Origin: Elizabethkingia bruuniana
GTDB taxonomy: Bacteria; Bacteroidota; Bacteroidia; Flavobacteriales; Weeksellaceae
Assembly: GCF_002024805.1 (NCBI RefSeq)
Contig: NZ_CP014337.1
Span: 3,348,001 to 3,412,000 of the forward strand
Direction: 5' to 3'
DNA: 64,000 nucleotides
The position numbers were made by a program, and so were the translations under genes. The notes beneath the pieces are model-generated. The model did not search any database. It worked only from the letters and a program-made list of their open reading frames with translations, and was not told where the DNA came from. Positions 9,060 through 18,449 of this stretch are shown piece by piece (the stretch's first letter is position 1; each line of letters opens with the position of its first letter).

Positions 9060-10160
9060 CTATTCAACAATAATATTTGCTGCTTCATCTGAAGCTCCGG
9101 CACCACCAAGCCTCTCGCGAAGGATATAATATTCATCCAAAATCCGTTCTCTGTCCGATCCGGAAAGGATTAAAGAAAGTTCTTTTTTAAGATTATCTGT
9201 AGTCAACTCTTTCTGGATCAACTCTTTTACTACTTCTTTATCCATAATAAGGTTAACCAAACAAATATATTTTATGTGCTTTACAAGTCGCTTAGCTATT
9301 TCATAAGAAATCTGGCTTCCACGATAACATACAACTTCCGGAACATTTAACAATGCTGTTTCCAATGTTGCAGTTCCCGAAGTTACCAGAGCTGCTTTGG
9401 AAGATCTCAGGAGATCATAAGTTTTATTAGAAACGAAATGAACCTGGTCGTCTACATACTGCTCATAAAACTCTTTTTCCAACGAAGGCGCTCCAGCAAT
9501 TACAAACTGATAGTCCGGAAAGAATGGCCGAACAGAAAGCATAATTTCCAACATCTTCTCCACCTCCTGCTTTCGGCTACCGGGTAATAAAGCAATTATC
9601 TCTTTGTCTGTAAGGTTATTTTCAGTCCTGAATTTTTGTGTATCCAGATCTGGCAGATTATGTATAGCATCTAGTAGTGGATGCCCAACAAAATGAGTAT
9701 CTACCTGATGTTTTTTATAAAAATCTTTTTCGAAAGGCAGAATTACCAGCATGTCGTCCACATATTTCTTAATGATTTCTACACGTCCTTCCTTCCAAGC
9801 CCACAATTGTGGTGAGATATAATAAACAACTCTTATTCCTAGTGATTTTGCAAATTTTGCAATACGTAAATTAAATCCCGGATAATCTATCAGTACCAAA
9901 ACATCGGGTTTGTAATCCTGAATATCTTTTTTACACAGCTTGATATTCCCCAGAATTGTTCCAAGGTTCTGAATAACTTCAGCAAATCCCATAAATGCCA
10001 GATCACGGTAATGCTTCACTAATGTTCCGCCTTGTGCTTCCATTAAATTCCCGCCCCAGAACCTAAATTCTGCGTCAGTATCTTTCTTTTTAATGGACTT
10101 CATAAGATTTGAACCGTGTAAATCTCCGGAAGCCTCTCCGGCAATAAGGTAATATTTCAA
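9060..10160 (-). CDS. lpxB: Lipid-A-disaccharide synthase
   Basis: A 366-aa GT19 glycosyltransferase that joins UDP-2,3-diacylglucosamine and lipid X to form the tetra-acyl disaccharide 1-phosphate of lipid A. Family hallmarks are the opening YLIAGEASGDLHGSNLM, the FRFWGGNLMEAQGG segment, YYISPQLWAWKEGR in the middle, ALLPGSRKQEVEKML, and SGTATLETALLNVPEVVCY near the nucleotide site. The length matches the family. It is divergent from the DUF2480 gene across a 140-bp gap and upstream of comEC. Confidence 0.95.
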   Translation of the reverse strand: MKYYLIAGEASGDLHGSNLMKSIKKKDTDAEFRFWGGNLMEAQGGTLVKHYRDLAFMGFAEVIQNLGTILGNIKLCKKDIQDYKPDVLVLIDYPGFNLRIAKFAKSLGIRVVYYISPQLWAWKEGRVEIIKKYVDDMLVILPFEKDFYKKHQVDTHFVGHPLLDAIHNLPDLDTQKFRTENNLTDKEIIALLPGSRKQEVEKMLEIMLSVRPFFPDYQFVIAGAPSLEKEFYEQYVDDQVHFVSNKTYDLLRSSKAALVTSGTATLETALLNVPEVVCYRGSQISYEIAKRLVKHIKYICLVNLIMDKEVVKELIQKELTTDNLKKELSLILSGSDRERILDEYYILRERLGGAGASDEAANIIVE

Positions 10161-10300
10161 AGGTAATCAGCTATTAGATGTTATTCATTCAGATGCCTGT
10201 TCCGTAAGCATTCTTCATGCTTCATTGACAGTATCTAAATCTGGTATTATTTTCTTCTAAATTAATTTGACTTAATTTTGTGTAAAGATAAAAATAAAAA

Positions 10301-10813
10301 ATGTCAGAAGAATTTGAAATTCGCAATAAAGTAGCTGAGAACACTAGTCTAGTTAATTTTGACCTGGCAAGCCTGCAACCCAAAGGAAAAAGAGTAGGGA
10401 TCGATATAAAAGACTTCCTTTTTCAGGAGCTTATTTTGAAGGAAAAGGATTTTCGCCAAATGATTTCAGATCTGGATACAGAGCCATATAAAGACTGTTA
10501 TGTATACATCTACTGTTCTGTAGATGCTATTGTTCCGCTATGGGCTTATTTCCTTCTTGGAGACAAACTAATGTCTTCTGCTAAAAAGGTAGTCTATGGC
10601 TCGCAAAAAGAACTGGAATTACTTCTTTTCCATGATGCAATTCAGCAACATGACTTTTCCGAAATGCAGGACAAAAGAGTTCTGGTAAAAGGATGCTCTG
10701 ATTTTAGCATTCCGGAAAACGCCTATGTAGAATTGGTAGAAAAGCTTCGCCCTATTGTAAAGTCTTTAATGTTTGGGGAGGCTTGCAGTAATGTTCCGAT
10801 TTTCAAAAAATAA
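10301..10813 (+). CDS. DUF2480 family protein
   Basis: A 170-aa soluble protein of the Bacteroidota-restricted DUF2480 family, judged from the pattern VGIDIKDFLFQELILKEKDFR near the N-terminus and the conserved middle YCSVDAIVPLWAY. It has no signal peptide or membrane segment. Two cysteines near the end (CSDFS and ACSNVP) could matter, but no catalytic role is known. A -7 box TAATTTTG at 10273-10280 sits about 20 nt before the ATG. The function is unknown. Confidence 0.8.
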   Translation: MSEEFEIRNKVAENTSLVNFDLASLQPKGKRVGIDIKDFLFQELILKEKDFRQMISDLDTEPYKDCYVYIYCSVDAIVPLWAYFLLGDKLMSSAKKVVYGSQKELELLLFHDAIQQHDFSEMQDKRVLVKGCSDFSIPENAYVELVEKLRPIVKSLMFGEACSNVPIFKK

Positions 10814-10872
10814 ATGCCGAACTCGTATTATTTTTTTTAAATTCGTTGAGTAAACAACAAAATAAAAACACT

Positions 10873-11466
10873 ATGAGTTTATTAGACCTTATTACAGGTA
10901 ACACCGGCAACCAGGTTGCTGAACAAGCTGAAAACAAAATGGGAATCAGCAAAAGTCAGATTATTGCACTATTGGCAGTAGCCGCTCCTTTAGTAATATC
11001 TTATCTTAGAAACAAATCTAAAAATACAGCTGACGCTGAGGCTCTAAATAATGCACTAGACAAAGATCATGATGGCAGCATTTTAAATGATCCAAGTCAG
11101 GCTCTAAACAGACAAGATGAAGGTAGTTCTATCCTGAATCACGTTTTTGGAAGTGACAAACAAAACGTTGAGAACCAACTTTCTCAAAGTACAGGTATCT
11201 CTATGGATAAAATAGGTCCGGCATTAGCAATGCTTGCACCAATTATCATGGGATATATTGGGCAACAAAAACAAGCCAGCAATACAGGAGCAGGCGGTCT
11301 TGGTGACTTATTAGGAGGCATTATGGGAAATGCTACAAATGATGCTAAAGCTTCTTCCGGAAACCCAATCACTGATCTTTTAGGAAGTGTTCTAGGTGGT
11401 GGAAACCAACAACAAGGACAAAGCGGTGGCCTTGGAGGTCTTTTAGGAGGTTTATTCGGGAAGTAA
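10873..11466 (+). CDS. DUF937 domain-containing protein (YidB-like)
   Basis: A 197-aa protein starting at the ATG at 10873 (MSLLDLITGN); an upstream TTG would add nine lysine- and asparagine-rich residues and is less likely. The segment KSQIIALLAVAAPLVISYL and the repeated-looking MDKIGPALAMLAPIIMGYI are the helical repeats of DUF937. The C-terminus is glycine-, leucine- and glutamine-rich low-complexity sequence (GGLGDLLGG, GGLGGLLGGLFGK). A DKDHDGSI stretch at about 62-70 resembles a calcium-binding loop but may be chance. A terminator follows at once. The cellular role of the family is not established. Confidence 0.8.
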   Translation: MSLLDLITGNTGNQVAEQAENKMGISKSQIIALLAVAAPLVISYLRNKSKNTADAEALNNALDKDHDGSILNDPSQALNRQDEGSSILNHVFGSDKQNVENQLSQSTGISMDKIGPALAMLAPIIMGYIGQQKQASNTGAGGLGDLLGGIMGNATNDAKASSGNPITDLLGSVLGGGNQQQGQSGGLGGLLGGLFGK

Positions 11467-11485
11467 TTATTCTTAACCACATATA

Positions 11486-11514
11486 CAAACCGGGACTTTG
11501 TTCCGGTTTTTTTA
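11486..11514 (+). terminator. Terminator after the DUF937 gene
   Basis: An AACCGG/CCGGTT hairpin (11488-11508) is followed by seven Ts, 20 nt past the stop codon. Confidence 0.8.
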
Positions 11515-11550
11515 TTTACACTAATTTTTATTTTTAAAGAAAAAATATTT

Positions 11551-11580
11551 ATTGTATTACGATAAATATTTATACATTTG
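11551..11580 (+). promoter_or_regulatory. Bacteroidota-type promoter of the DUF2975/XRE/S41 cassette
   Basis: A -33 TTG at 11552-11554 and a -7 TACATTTG at 11573-11580 are separated by 18 nt, matching the TTG-N17-19-TAnnTTTG consensus. The start site would fall near 11587, which rules out the in-frame TTG at 11552 and supports translation from the ATG at 11603. Confidence 0.7.
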
Positions 11581-11602
11581 CGATATAATCAAAATATTAA
11601 AC

Positions 11603-12199
11603 ATGAAAATTATTGGTAAGAATTCACTGGCAAAATATTTAAGTTATTTGTTTCTGATACTTTTTATATTTATTGCTTTCCATGTCATTTATGAGTTTAT
11701 AGGATTTGCTATTACTTATATCAATCTAAAGACAAATAACAGCTTTTTGTCGGAAACTTTTTATGTCGGACATTCTATTGATTGGGCTGAAAAAATAATA
11801 ACCAATCCCGATCATCTATTTTTCAGATTCAAATATCCTTTCTCAGATCAACAAATGCTTACAGGAAATTATACTCTTGGCACATTTTTCAATCATGCCA
11901 TTGCCGGAATTTTCTGGAGCATATTTCTTTTCTATGGTTACAAGATTTCGAAGGCACTAAGTAAAGAAGATATATTCAGTAAAGAAATTATCAGATTCCT
12001 AAAAACACTTTACATCTCAATATTTGTTTTCGTCTCCCTATATATCATTAATTGGGTAATTATATCTAAGATACCCTTTAGTGGCTCACTTTTCTTTTCA
12101 AGTTTCACCTACATATTCATTGCTATTATTGCAGCATTTACTACCGAATTCTTTAAAAAAGGATATAAACTTCAATCTGAAAACGATTTAACAATCTAA
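11603..12199 (+). CDS. DUF2975-type membrane protein, copy 1
   Basis: A 198-aa protein with four predicted membrane helices (about 12-38, 93-115, 133-155 and 160-185). It starts MKIIGKNSLAKY and ends FFKKGYKLQSENDLTI. The same ends occur in the next gene, marking a tandem duplication, and the layout fits the DUF2975 family (Bacillus YoaS-like), which is often encoded beside a small HTH regulator. The start was chosen because it aligns with copy 2 and lies just after the promoter. The extramembrane part between helices 1 and 2 differs most from copy 2. DUF2975 has no proven biochemical function. A sensor or regulator-partner role is inferred from the neighbouring XRE gene. Confidence 0.72.
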   Translation: MKIIGKNSLAKYLSYLFLILFIFIAFHVIYEFIGFAITYINLKTNNSFLSETFYVGHSIDWAEKIITNPDHLFFRFKYPFSDQQMLTGNYTLGTFFNHAIAGIFWSIFLFYGYKISKALSKEDIFSKEIIRFLKTLYISIFVFVSLYIINWVIISKIPFSGSLFFSSFTYIFIAIIAAFTTEFFKKGYKLQSENDLTI

Positions 12200-12219
12200 A
12201 TACACCAAAACATAGAATC

Positions 12220-12795
12220 ATGAAAATTATTGGTAAAAATTCATTAGCCAGATATATCAACTGGGGCATTACATTTATCTTCTTTTTATTTTTTATACAC
12301 CTTATTTATTTCTTACTAGGCTATACCATCTGTTATTATAATAATACTAGTGACAATAAGCTTATGGCTAGTACTTTTTCTACCGGAATAAAGTTATATA
12401 CCGGAATACAGGAGAATACTTTCAGCATAAAATACCCTTTTATCGATTTAAACTTCTTTAGTGGTGTTTTTTCTTCCCGTTTATTTTTTGAAGGTTTAAT
12501 TGGTTTTGCTGGTTTTGCATTTTATTTTTACTGTCTGAAAAAAATATTTGGAGCATTAAGCAGCGAGAATATTTTCAGCCTGAATCTTTTAAAATGGACA
12601 AGATTATTTCTTGGCTTTAACATTATTCTTGGACTCATTTATACTTTTTTCTTTGGAGAAGTCAAGCTTAATGAAGTTACAAAAATAATCTCCCATCTAA
12701 TACCTTTCCTGTTTGTATTTTTCATCACCTTATTTGCTTATGCATTTTTCAAAAAGGGATATGATTTACAATCTGAAAATGAATTAACTATTTAG
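12220..12795 (+). CDS. DUF2975-type membrane protein, copy 2
   Basis: A 191-aa paralogue of the upstream gene, which ends 20 nt earlier. Four predicted helices lie at about 13-38, 86-108, 124-146 and 156-178. The first 12 residues (MKIIGKNSLARY) and the last 15 are almost identical to copy 1, while the middle is strongly diverged. It ends 3 nt before the XRE regulator, so translation of the two is probably coupled. The strongly AT-rich, Phe-rich composition fits a membrane protein. Confidence 0.72.
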   Translation: MKIIGKNSLARYINWGITFIFFLFFIHLIYFLLGYTICYYNNTSDNKLMASTFSTGIKLYTGIQENTFSIKYPFIDLNFFSGVFSSRLFFEGLIGFAGFAFYFYCLKKIFGALSSENIFSLNLLKWTRLFLGFNIILGLIYTFFFGEVKLNEVTKIISHLIPFLFVFFITLFAYAFFKKGYDLQSENELTI

Positions 12796-12798
12796 ACT

Positions 12799-13005
12799 AT
12801 GGCTATCATAATTAATGTAGATGTAATGCTTGCAAAGCGTAAAATGCAGTCGCAGGAACTTGCCGAAAAAATAGGCATTACACAGGCCAATCTTTCTATC
12901 CTGAAAACAGGAAAAGCCAAGGCTATAAAACTTTCCACTCTTGAAGCTTTATGCAAAGCTCTGGATTGTCAGCCTGGAGACCTTTTGGAATATACAGAAG
13001 ACTAA
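12799..13005 (+). CDS. Small XRE/Cro-type HTH regulator (YozG-like)
   Basis: A 68-aa single-domain DNA-binding protein. The helix-turn-helix is QELAEKIGITQANLSILKTG (about 17-36), followed by the conserved KLSTLEALCKALDCQPGDLLEY of the HTH_26/YozG type. It is the usual partner of DUF2975 proteins. It starts 3 nt after the DUF2975 copy 2 stop and ends 17 nt before the S41 peptidase gene, so all four genes form one operon. It probably autoregulates the cassette promoter, though no operator was recognised. Confidence 0.88.
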   Translation: MAIIINVDVMLAKRKMQSQELAEKIGITQANLSILKTGKAKAIKLSTLEALCKALDCQPGDLLEYTED

Positions 13006-13022
13006 AATCAACAAATATTATT

Positions 13023-14549
13023 ATGAAAAAACTATTAGCTCTGGCGGCTTACCTATTCCTGAGCTGGAATACTTATGCCCAAAATCAAACCACCACCCCA
13101 TTAAATCTTAGTTTTGAAGAGACTGAAAACAATCTTCCAAAGGGATGGTATATTTCCGGAAGCCCTTCATATAAAGCCAATATAGACACCAAAAATGTTC
13201 AGAACGGCAAAAATTCTTTACTCATTGAAGGTAACGGAGGATATAAAATCATAACCTTAGGATTACCACATAACTATACCGGGAAAAAAATTACTTTTTC
13301 CGGGTATATCAAAACTGAAAATATTTCAGATGGACAAGCCGCTCTCTGGATGCGTATAGATCCGAAAATAGCTTTTGACAATATGCAGGACAGGGGTATA
13401 AAAGGAACAACCGACTGGCAAAAAGCAGAAATCACGCTCCCTCTAAATCCAGATGCAACAGATCAGATTCTCATTGGTGCAATGCTATCAGGAAGCGGTA
13501 AAATGTGGATTGATAATTTTAAAGTAACAATTGACGGAACAGATATCAAAGAGGCAAAATTTATTGTTAAAATAGTTGACCAGAAAGAAGCATTAAGTAC
13601 TCTTAATAATATTATAGAAGCTACTAAAAATAATAGTATATATAAGGACAAAGTTAATTGGATCGAGCTTACACCAGAAGTTCAAAAAGCACTAAACCCG
13701 AATGCTAATAATATATTTAATGCTGTAAAGCCTGCCGTCGCGCTAATGCTGGACAAATTAAATGACAACCACTCTTTTCTAAAATCTAAAAATGCGTCGG
13801 TTGGTCGTCTAAATCCGGTAAATCTGTACAGTAGAGTTAATCAGGAAACAATGGAAGCCCTCAATACATCTAAAGGCACTATTAATATTCAAAAATTAGA
13901 AAAAAAGATTGGCTATATCTCTATTCCGGGAATGAGCACTTCTCAGAAAGACGGAGAACGAGAAGAGCAGGTTAAGAAACTAGGCCAAGCTTTAAGGGAT
14001 TCTCTCTGCAAACTGAATCTAAAAGATTTAAAAGGAATTATTGTCGATCTGCGGTTAAATACAGGTGGCAATATGCACCCAATGATTTCGGGGATTGCAC
14101 CTTTATTAGGAAATGGGAAAGCCGGCTCTTTTGTAGACAATGGAAAAATACTCAACTCATGGTCTGTTAAAGACGGTAGCTTACTAATAAATGACAATCC
14201 GTACATTACACTACAAAACAATTGTAATCCTGGCAAAAATATTAAAATAGCCTTACTAATCGGTCCTGCAACTGCCAGCTCCGGAGAAGCAACTACAATA
14301 TCCTTCATTGGCAAAAAGAATGTAAAGCTAATCGGAGAAAAAACAACAGGACTGGTTTCTGCAAATAACAGCATTAAAATCTCAGAAGATCTTTATTATT
14401 TATTATCCAGTTCTTATGAAGCAGACAGAAACAATAAGGAATATAAAGAAAGCATTCCACCGGATGTAGAAATAACAGGTGGTGATAATTTCAAAGACCT
14501 TTTAAAAGACAAGAAAATCCTTAGTGCTATTCAATGGATTAAGCAATAA
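13023..14549 (+). CDS. Secreted S41-family peptidase (C-terminal processing peptidase-like)
   Basis: A 508-aa protein starting at the ATG at 13023 (MKKLLALAAYLFL), with a signal peptide cut near Ala20 (TYA|QN); the longer frame from 12951 would overlap the regulator and bury the signal. Residues 30-175 look like a beta-sandwich carbohydrate-binding-type domain (GWYISG, GYIKTENISDGQAALWMRID, KMWIDNFKV). The S41 part follows: IGYISIPGM, GIIVDLRLNTGGN, and the catalytic-serine region TASSGEATT at about 417-425 (Ser419 in SxGE), then GEKTTGLVSANN. No PDZ domain is obvious. It would act in the periplasm or outside the cell. The substrate is unknown. Its position as last gene of the DUF2975-XRE operon is unusual. 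Confidence 0.82.
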   Translation: MKKLLALAAYLFLSWNTYAQNQTTTPLNLSFEETENNLPKGWYISGSPSYKANIDTKNVQNGKNSLLIEGNGGYKIITLGLPHNYTGKKITFSGYIKTENISDGQAALWMRIDPKIAFDNMQDRGIKGTTDWQKAEITLPLNPDATDQILIGAMLSGSGKMWIDNFKVTIDGTDIKEAKFIVKIVDQKEALSTLNNIIEATKNNSIYKDKVNWIELTPEVQKALNPNANNIFNAVKPAVALMLDKLNDNHSFLKSKNASVGRLNPVNLYSRVNQETMEALNTSKGTINIQKLEKKIGYISIPGMSTSQKDGEREEQVKKLGQALRDSLCKLNLKDLKGIIVDLRLNTGGNMHPMISGIAPLLGNGKAGSFVDNGKILNSWSVKDGSLLINDNPYITLQNNCNPGKNIKIALLIGPATASSGEATTISFIGKKNVKLIGEKTTGLVSANNSIKISEDLYYLLSSSYEADRNNKEYKESIPPDVEITGGDNFKDLLKDKKILSAIQWIKQ

Positions 14550-14554
14550 TAAAT

Positions 14555-14592
14555 AAAGCCTTTTGGAAATAAAATTCTAAAAGGCTTTTTTC
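14555..14592 (+). terminator. Terminator of the S41 peptidase operon
   Basis: AAAGCCTTTT (14555-14564) pairs with AAAAGGCTTT (14579-14588) and runs into a T-tract. The loop contains a further short GAA/TTC pair. Confidence 0.8.
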
Positions 14593-14678
14593 TTTAAATT
14601 CCGTATCTTTGCACCTGAAAAATTCTGTCAGGTTAATACCTGAGTGAAACCACAAAATCAAATTTTAAATACAATAAA

Positions 14679-16433
14679 ATGTTCCGAACGCACACCAACG
14701 GAGAATTATCTCTGAAGAATCTAAACGAAGAAGTAACACTTTCAGGATGGGTACAAACTATCCGTGATAAAGGTTTTATGATTTGGATAGATTTACGAGA
14801 TCGTTACGGAATAACACAGCTTGTTTTTGATCAGGATCGCTCTTCCGCAGCATTACTGGAAGAAGCAAAAAAGCTAGGCCGTGAGTTTGTAATTCAAGTG
14901 AGCGGAAAAGTAATTGAAAGAGCTAGTAAAAATCCTAAGATACCGACCGGAGAAATTGAAATTCTGGTTGAAAAATTAACTATTCTGAACAATTCCGAAC
15001 TGCCTCCTTTCACTATTGAAGATGAAACCGATGGCGGTGAAGAACTTAGAATGAAGTACCGTTACCTGGACATCAGAAGAAATCCGGTGAAAGAAAAGTT
15101 AATCTTCCGTCACAAAATGGCTCAGAAGGTAAGAAATTATCTTTCCGACCAAGGATTTATTGAAGTAGAAACACCGGTTCTTATCAAGTCTACACCTGAA
15201 GGTGCAAGAGACTTTGTTGTACCAAGCAGAATGAATCCGGGCCAGTTTTATGCACTGCCACAGTCTCCGCAGACTTTCAAACAACTACTGATGGTTGGCG
15301 GAATGGATAAATACTTCCAAATTGTAAAATGTTTCCGTGACGAGGATCTAAGAGCTGACAGACAGCCGGAGTTTACTCAGATAGACTGTGAAATGGCTTT
15401 CGTAGAACAGGAAGACGTTATGAATATTTTCGAAGGTCTTACTCAGAATTTATTAAAGGATATAGCAGGTCAGGAATTTGGGAAATTCCCGAGAATGACT
15501 TTTGCAGACGCTATGAAAAAATATGGTAATGACAAACCAGATATTCGTTTCGGGATGGAATTCCATGAACTAAATAACCTTGTAAAAGGTAAAGATTTCA
15601 AAATCTTTGACGATGCAGAACTGGTTGTTGGTATCAATGTAGAAGGTTGTGCAGAGTACACAAGAAAACAAATCGACGAATTAACCGACTGGATAAAACG
15701 TCCACAGATAGGTGCTACAGGTATGGTATGGATAAAATACCAGGCCGATGGTGTTGTAACTTCTTCTGTTAACAAGTTCTATAACGAAGAAGATTTAAAG
15801 AAAATTGCAGAAGAATTTGGTGCTAAGCCAGGTGACTTAATGCTTGTACTTTCCGGAAACGAGAACAAAGTAAGAGCTCAGTTATCTGCATTGAGAATGG
15901 AGTTGGGTAACCGCCTTGGACTAAGAAAAGGAAATGAATTCGCTCCGCTTTGGGTTATTGACTTCCCGCTTTTAGAATGGGATGAAGATACACAGAGATA
16001 CCACGCAATGCACCATCCTTTTACCTCTCCTAAGCCGGAAGATATCCATTTACTGGAAAATGAGGCAGGAAAAGCAAGAGCAAATGCTTACGACTTAGTT
16101 ATCAATGGTAACGAAATCGGCGGTGGATCTATCAGAATCTTTGATAAAGATCTTCAGGCTCAGATGTTCAGCCTTCTTGGGTTTACACCGGAAGAAGCAG
16201 AAGCACAGTTTGGTTTCTTAATGAATGCCTTCAAATACGGAGCACCTCCACACGGTGGTTTAGCTTTCGGGTTTGACAGACTTGTAGCTGTATTAGACGG
16301 AAATGAAGTCATCAGAGATTATATCGCCTTCCCTAAAAATAACAGTGGTCGAGATGTAATGATCGACGCTCCGGCATCCATTGCCAATGAGCAACTCGAT
16401 GAGTTAGCACTTACAATTAACATTAACGAATAA
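14679..16433 (+). CDS. aspS: Aspartate-tRNA ligase
   Basis: A 584-aa class II aminoacyl-tRNA synthetase charging tRNA-Asp. Domains in order are an N-terminal OB-fold anticodon-binding domain ([24 protein letters not shown]), class II motif 1 around residues 145-170 (FIEVETPVL), motif 2 ([18 protein letters not shown]), a bacterial GAD insertion (about 290-410) and motif 3 ([13 protein letters not shown]). The length is normal for the bacterial type. A -7 box TATCTTTG lies at 14604-14611, just after the preceding terminator. A non-discriminating Asp/Asn enzyme cannot be ruled out by eye. Confidence 0.96.
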   Translation: MFRTHTNGELSLKNLNEEVTLSGWVQTIRDKGFMIWIDLRDRYGITQLVFDQDRSSAALLEEAKKLGREFVIQVSGKVIERASKNPKIPTGEIEILVEKLTILNNSELPPFTIEDETDGGEELRMKYRYLDIRRNPVKEKLIFRHKMAQKVRNYLSDQGFIEVETPVLIKSTPEGARDFVVPSRMNPGQFYALPQSPQTFKQLLMVGGMDKYFQIVKCFRDEDLRADRQPEFTQIDCEMAFVEQEDVMNIFEGLTQNLLKDIAGQEFGKFPRMTFADAMKKYGNDKPDIRFGMEFHELNNLVKGKDFKIFDDAELVVGINVEGCAEYTRKQIDELTDWIKRPQIGATGMVWIKYQADGVVTSSVNKFYNEEDLKKIAEEFGAKPGDLMLVLSGNENKVRAQLSALRMELGNRLGLRKGNEFAPLWVIDFPLLEWDEDTQRYHAMHHPFTSPKPEDIHLLENEAGKARANAYDLVINGNEIGGGSIRIFDKDLQAQMFSLLGFTPEEAEAQFGFLMNAFKYGAPPHGGLAFGFDRLVAVLDGNEVIRDYIAFPKNNSGRDVMIDAPASIANEQLDELALTININE

Positions 16434-16440
16434 AAATAGA

Positions 16441-16465
16441 AGCGGGATACTCTCCCGCTTTTTGT
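16441..16465 (+). terminator. Terminator after aspS
   Basis: AGCGGGA/TCCCGCT with a 5-nt loop is followed by TTTTTGTT, 8 nt past the aspS stop. Confidence 0.82.
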
Positions 16466-16496
16466 TAAATTTGAAATACGAATAAAAAAGTAAAAA

Positions 16497-17432
16497 ATGA
16501 ATCTTACCTCCCGAATTGCCAATTACGAATTTGAAAATCCATTCATGAACGCTTCCGGCGTAATGTGTTATGATGAAATGGAACTGGATCAGTTACTAAG
16601 ATCTTCTGCAGGTGCTTTTGTCACTAAAAGTGCTACACCAGATTTCAGAGAAGGGAATCCTAGCCCAAGATATGTAGATGTGCCTTTAGGAAGCATCAAC
16701 TCCATGGGATTACCTAATAAAGGTTTTGACTTTTATCTGGATTTCTCTCTTAACTTTCAGAATGAAAATCCGGGAAAAATCAATTTCATCTCAATTGCGG
16801 GAATGTCTATGGAAGACAATCTGGAGATGTTACAGAAGATAAATGATTCCGATTTTAAAGGAATTACTGAATTAAATCTTTCTTGTCCTAATGTACCCGG
16901 GAAACCACAGGTAGGTTATGATTTCGAAAGAACAGAAGAGGTTCTAACCAAAGCTTTCGAATTTTTCCAGAAACCAATCGGTGTAAAACTTCCACCATAT
17001 TTCGATATTGCACATTTCGATCAAATGGCAGAAATCCTAAATAAATTCCCACTTCAGTATGTTAACTGTATCAACTCTATCGGAAACGGACTTTATATAG
17101 ATGTTGATCACGAAGAAGTTGTAATTAAGCCAAAAGACGGATTCGGAGGAATTGGAGGCGCTTATGTAAAACCAACAGCACTGGCGAACGTAAGAGCGTT
17201 CTATACAAGACTAAACAGTGATATCGCTGTAATCGGATGCGGAGGAGTAGAAAACGGAAAAGATGCTTTTGAACATTTCCTTTGTGGTGCACAGATGGTA
17301 CAAGTTGGTACCCAGCTGATGAAAGAAGGTACTGGCGCTTTCGACAGAATATTGGAAGAGCTAAAAGCCATTATGCAGGAGAAAGGTTATACCAGCATAG
17401 AAGACTTCAGAGGTAAGCTGAAAAGCTTATAA
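16497..17432 (+). CDS. pyrD: Dihydroorotate dehydrogenase, class 1A
   Basis: A 311-aa FMN enzyme of pyrimidine synthesis that oxidises dihydroorotate to orotate. It is a TIM barrel opening [14 protein letters not shown]. The active-site base is Cys130 in [14 protein letters not shown], the same position as in Lactococcus PyrDA, which marks the cytosolic class 1A (fumarate-linked) type rather than the membrane class 2 enzyme. The phosphate-binding motif [21 protein letters not shown] is at about 242-262. No PyrK partner is next to it, again fitting 1A. Single gene between two terminators. Confidence 0.92.
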   Translation: MNLTSRIANYEFENPFMNASGVMCYDEMELDQLLRSSAGAFVTKSATPDFREGNPSPRYVDVPLGSINSMGLPNKGFDFYLDFSLNFQNENPGKINFISIAGMSMEDNLEMLQKINDSDFKGITELNLSCPNVPGKPQVGYDFERTEEVLTKAFEFFQKPIGVKLPPYFDIAHFDQMAEILNKFPLQYVNCINSIGNGLYIDVDHEEVVIKPKDGFGGIGGAYVKPTALANVRAFYTRLNSDIAVIGCGGVENGKDAFEHFLCGAQMVQVGTQLMKEGTGAFDRILEELKAIMQEKGYTSIEDFRGKLKSL

Positions 17433-17441
17433 ATAATAAAC

Positions 17442-17476
17442 AAAAAACGCCGCAGACAGAGTCTGCGGCGTTTTTT
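17442..17476. terminator. Bidirectional terminator between pyrD and yajC
   Basis: A 16-bp perfect stem (17442-17457 with 17461-17476) with an AGA loop has A/T-runs on both sides. It serves convergent pyrD (plus) and yajC (minus). Confidence 0.9.
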
Positions 17477-17492
17477 ATATCTGTAAAGAAAA

Positions 17493-17903
17493 TTATTTAG
17501 TTTCTGTTTCGTCAGTAACTGTAACATTTTCTTTTTCCTCCTTCGCTACTTCTTTTACTTTATTTTCTTTTGGAGTTTCTTTAGCAGCAGGTGCTTTTTT
17601 ATCTCCAAAACGAGCTTCAGTAAATTCTCTGGAAATTGCAGCTCTTTCAAACTTTAATTTACCAGACATTGTTTCAATGATCACCCCGTCTTCCATTACA
17701 TTTACAATCTTACCGTGCATTCCTGAAGTTGTAACAACTCTGGCTCCTGGTTTTATAGTTTCCTGGAAGTTCTTTTCCTGTTTTTGTTTTTTCATTTGCG
17801 GACGCAGCATTAGGAAATAGAATCCAACCAGCATTACAGCCATCATGATGAACATCATAGAACCACCACCTTGCTGTTGCGCCTGTAAAAAAATTGTTAG
17901 CAT
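17493..17903 (-). CDS. yajC: Preprotein translocase subunit YajC
   Basis: A 136-aa accessory subunit of the SecDF complex in the inner membrane. One membrane helix at about 16-34 (MFIMMAVMLVGFYFLMLRP) is followed by the family motif GARVVTTSGMHGKIVNV at about 59-75. The C-terminal 40 residues are a charged Lys/Glu tail, longer than in E. coli (110 aa). Last gene of nusB-DUF1573-yajC, 28 nt after the DUF1573 stop. Confidence 0.92.
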   Translation of the reverse strand: MLTIFLQAQQQGGGSMMFIMMAVMLVGFYFLMLRPQMKKQKQEKNFQETIKPGARVVTTSGMHGKIVNVMEDGVIIETMSGKLKFERAAISREFTEARFGDKKAPAAKETPKENKVKEVAKEEKENVTVTDETETK

Positions 17904-17931
17904 ATTATGGGTTTAATAGATTAATAAAAAA

Positions 17932-18429
17932 TTATTTGTTTAAAACATTAGCTGAAAAAGTAAGTACTACCGGAGACTTTTCCGTGTTGGTATATACCTC
18001 AGCATATTTGTTTTGTAATCCGTCGAAAGAACTTGAATCGAACTTAAGCGTTACTTTTCCTTTTTGTCCCGGAAGAATAGGATCTTTAGTATACTCCGGA
18101 GCAGTACAACCACATCCAGGCTTTACTGTAGAAATTACCAAAGGCTTATCTCCTGTATTAGTCACAGTATAAGTATGCTCTACATGATCCCCTTTTTTAA
18201 CATCTCCAAAGTTGAAATTATTTTCTGAAATTGCCAGAGTCGTTAACGGAAGCTTCTTAGCTTCTGCAACTATATCCGCCTGTGTTTGTTCAGCAGCAAG
18301 GGGTTGTAATCCCGATGTACTCAAAGCAGACTGATCTTCTGAAACAACCAGTTTTTTTTCTTCTTTTTTACATGCTACCACAGCCATGGCAGAAAAAGAA
18401 ATCATTAGTAGGTAGGTAAGTCTTTTCAT
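17932..18429 (-). CDS. DUF1573 domain-containing lipoprotein
   Basis: A 165-aa predicted lipoprotein (lipobox ending at Cys20, MAVVAC). After a short linker, residues 65-160 form the Ig-like DUF1573 domain with the pattern NNFNFGDVKKGDHVEHTY and the conserved KPGCGCTAPEYTKDPI, which places a CxC pair. The domain is widespread in Bacteroidota, and its function is unproven. It sits 20 nt after nusB in the same operon, a conserved neighbourhood in Flavobacteriia. Confidence 0.88.
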   Translation of the reverse strand: MKRLTYLLMISFSAMAVVACKKEEKKLVVSEDQSALSTSGLQPLAAEQTQADIVAEAKKLPLTTLAISENNFNFGDVKKGDHVEHTYTVTNTGDKPLVISTVKPGCGCTAPEYTKDPILPGQKGKVTLKFDSSSFDGLQNKYAEVYTNTEKSPVVLTFSANVLNK

Positions 18430-18449
18430 GTGAAAGGTATTATTTTATT

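Noticed and set aside
11184-11480. A proline-rich minus-strand frame opposite the DUF937 gene
   Set aside because: Reverse complement of the Gly/Leu-rich tail; it also crosses into the non-coding end of the gene.
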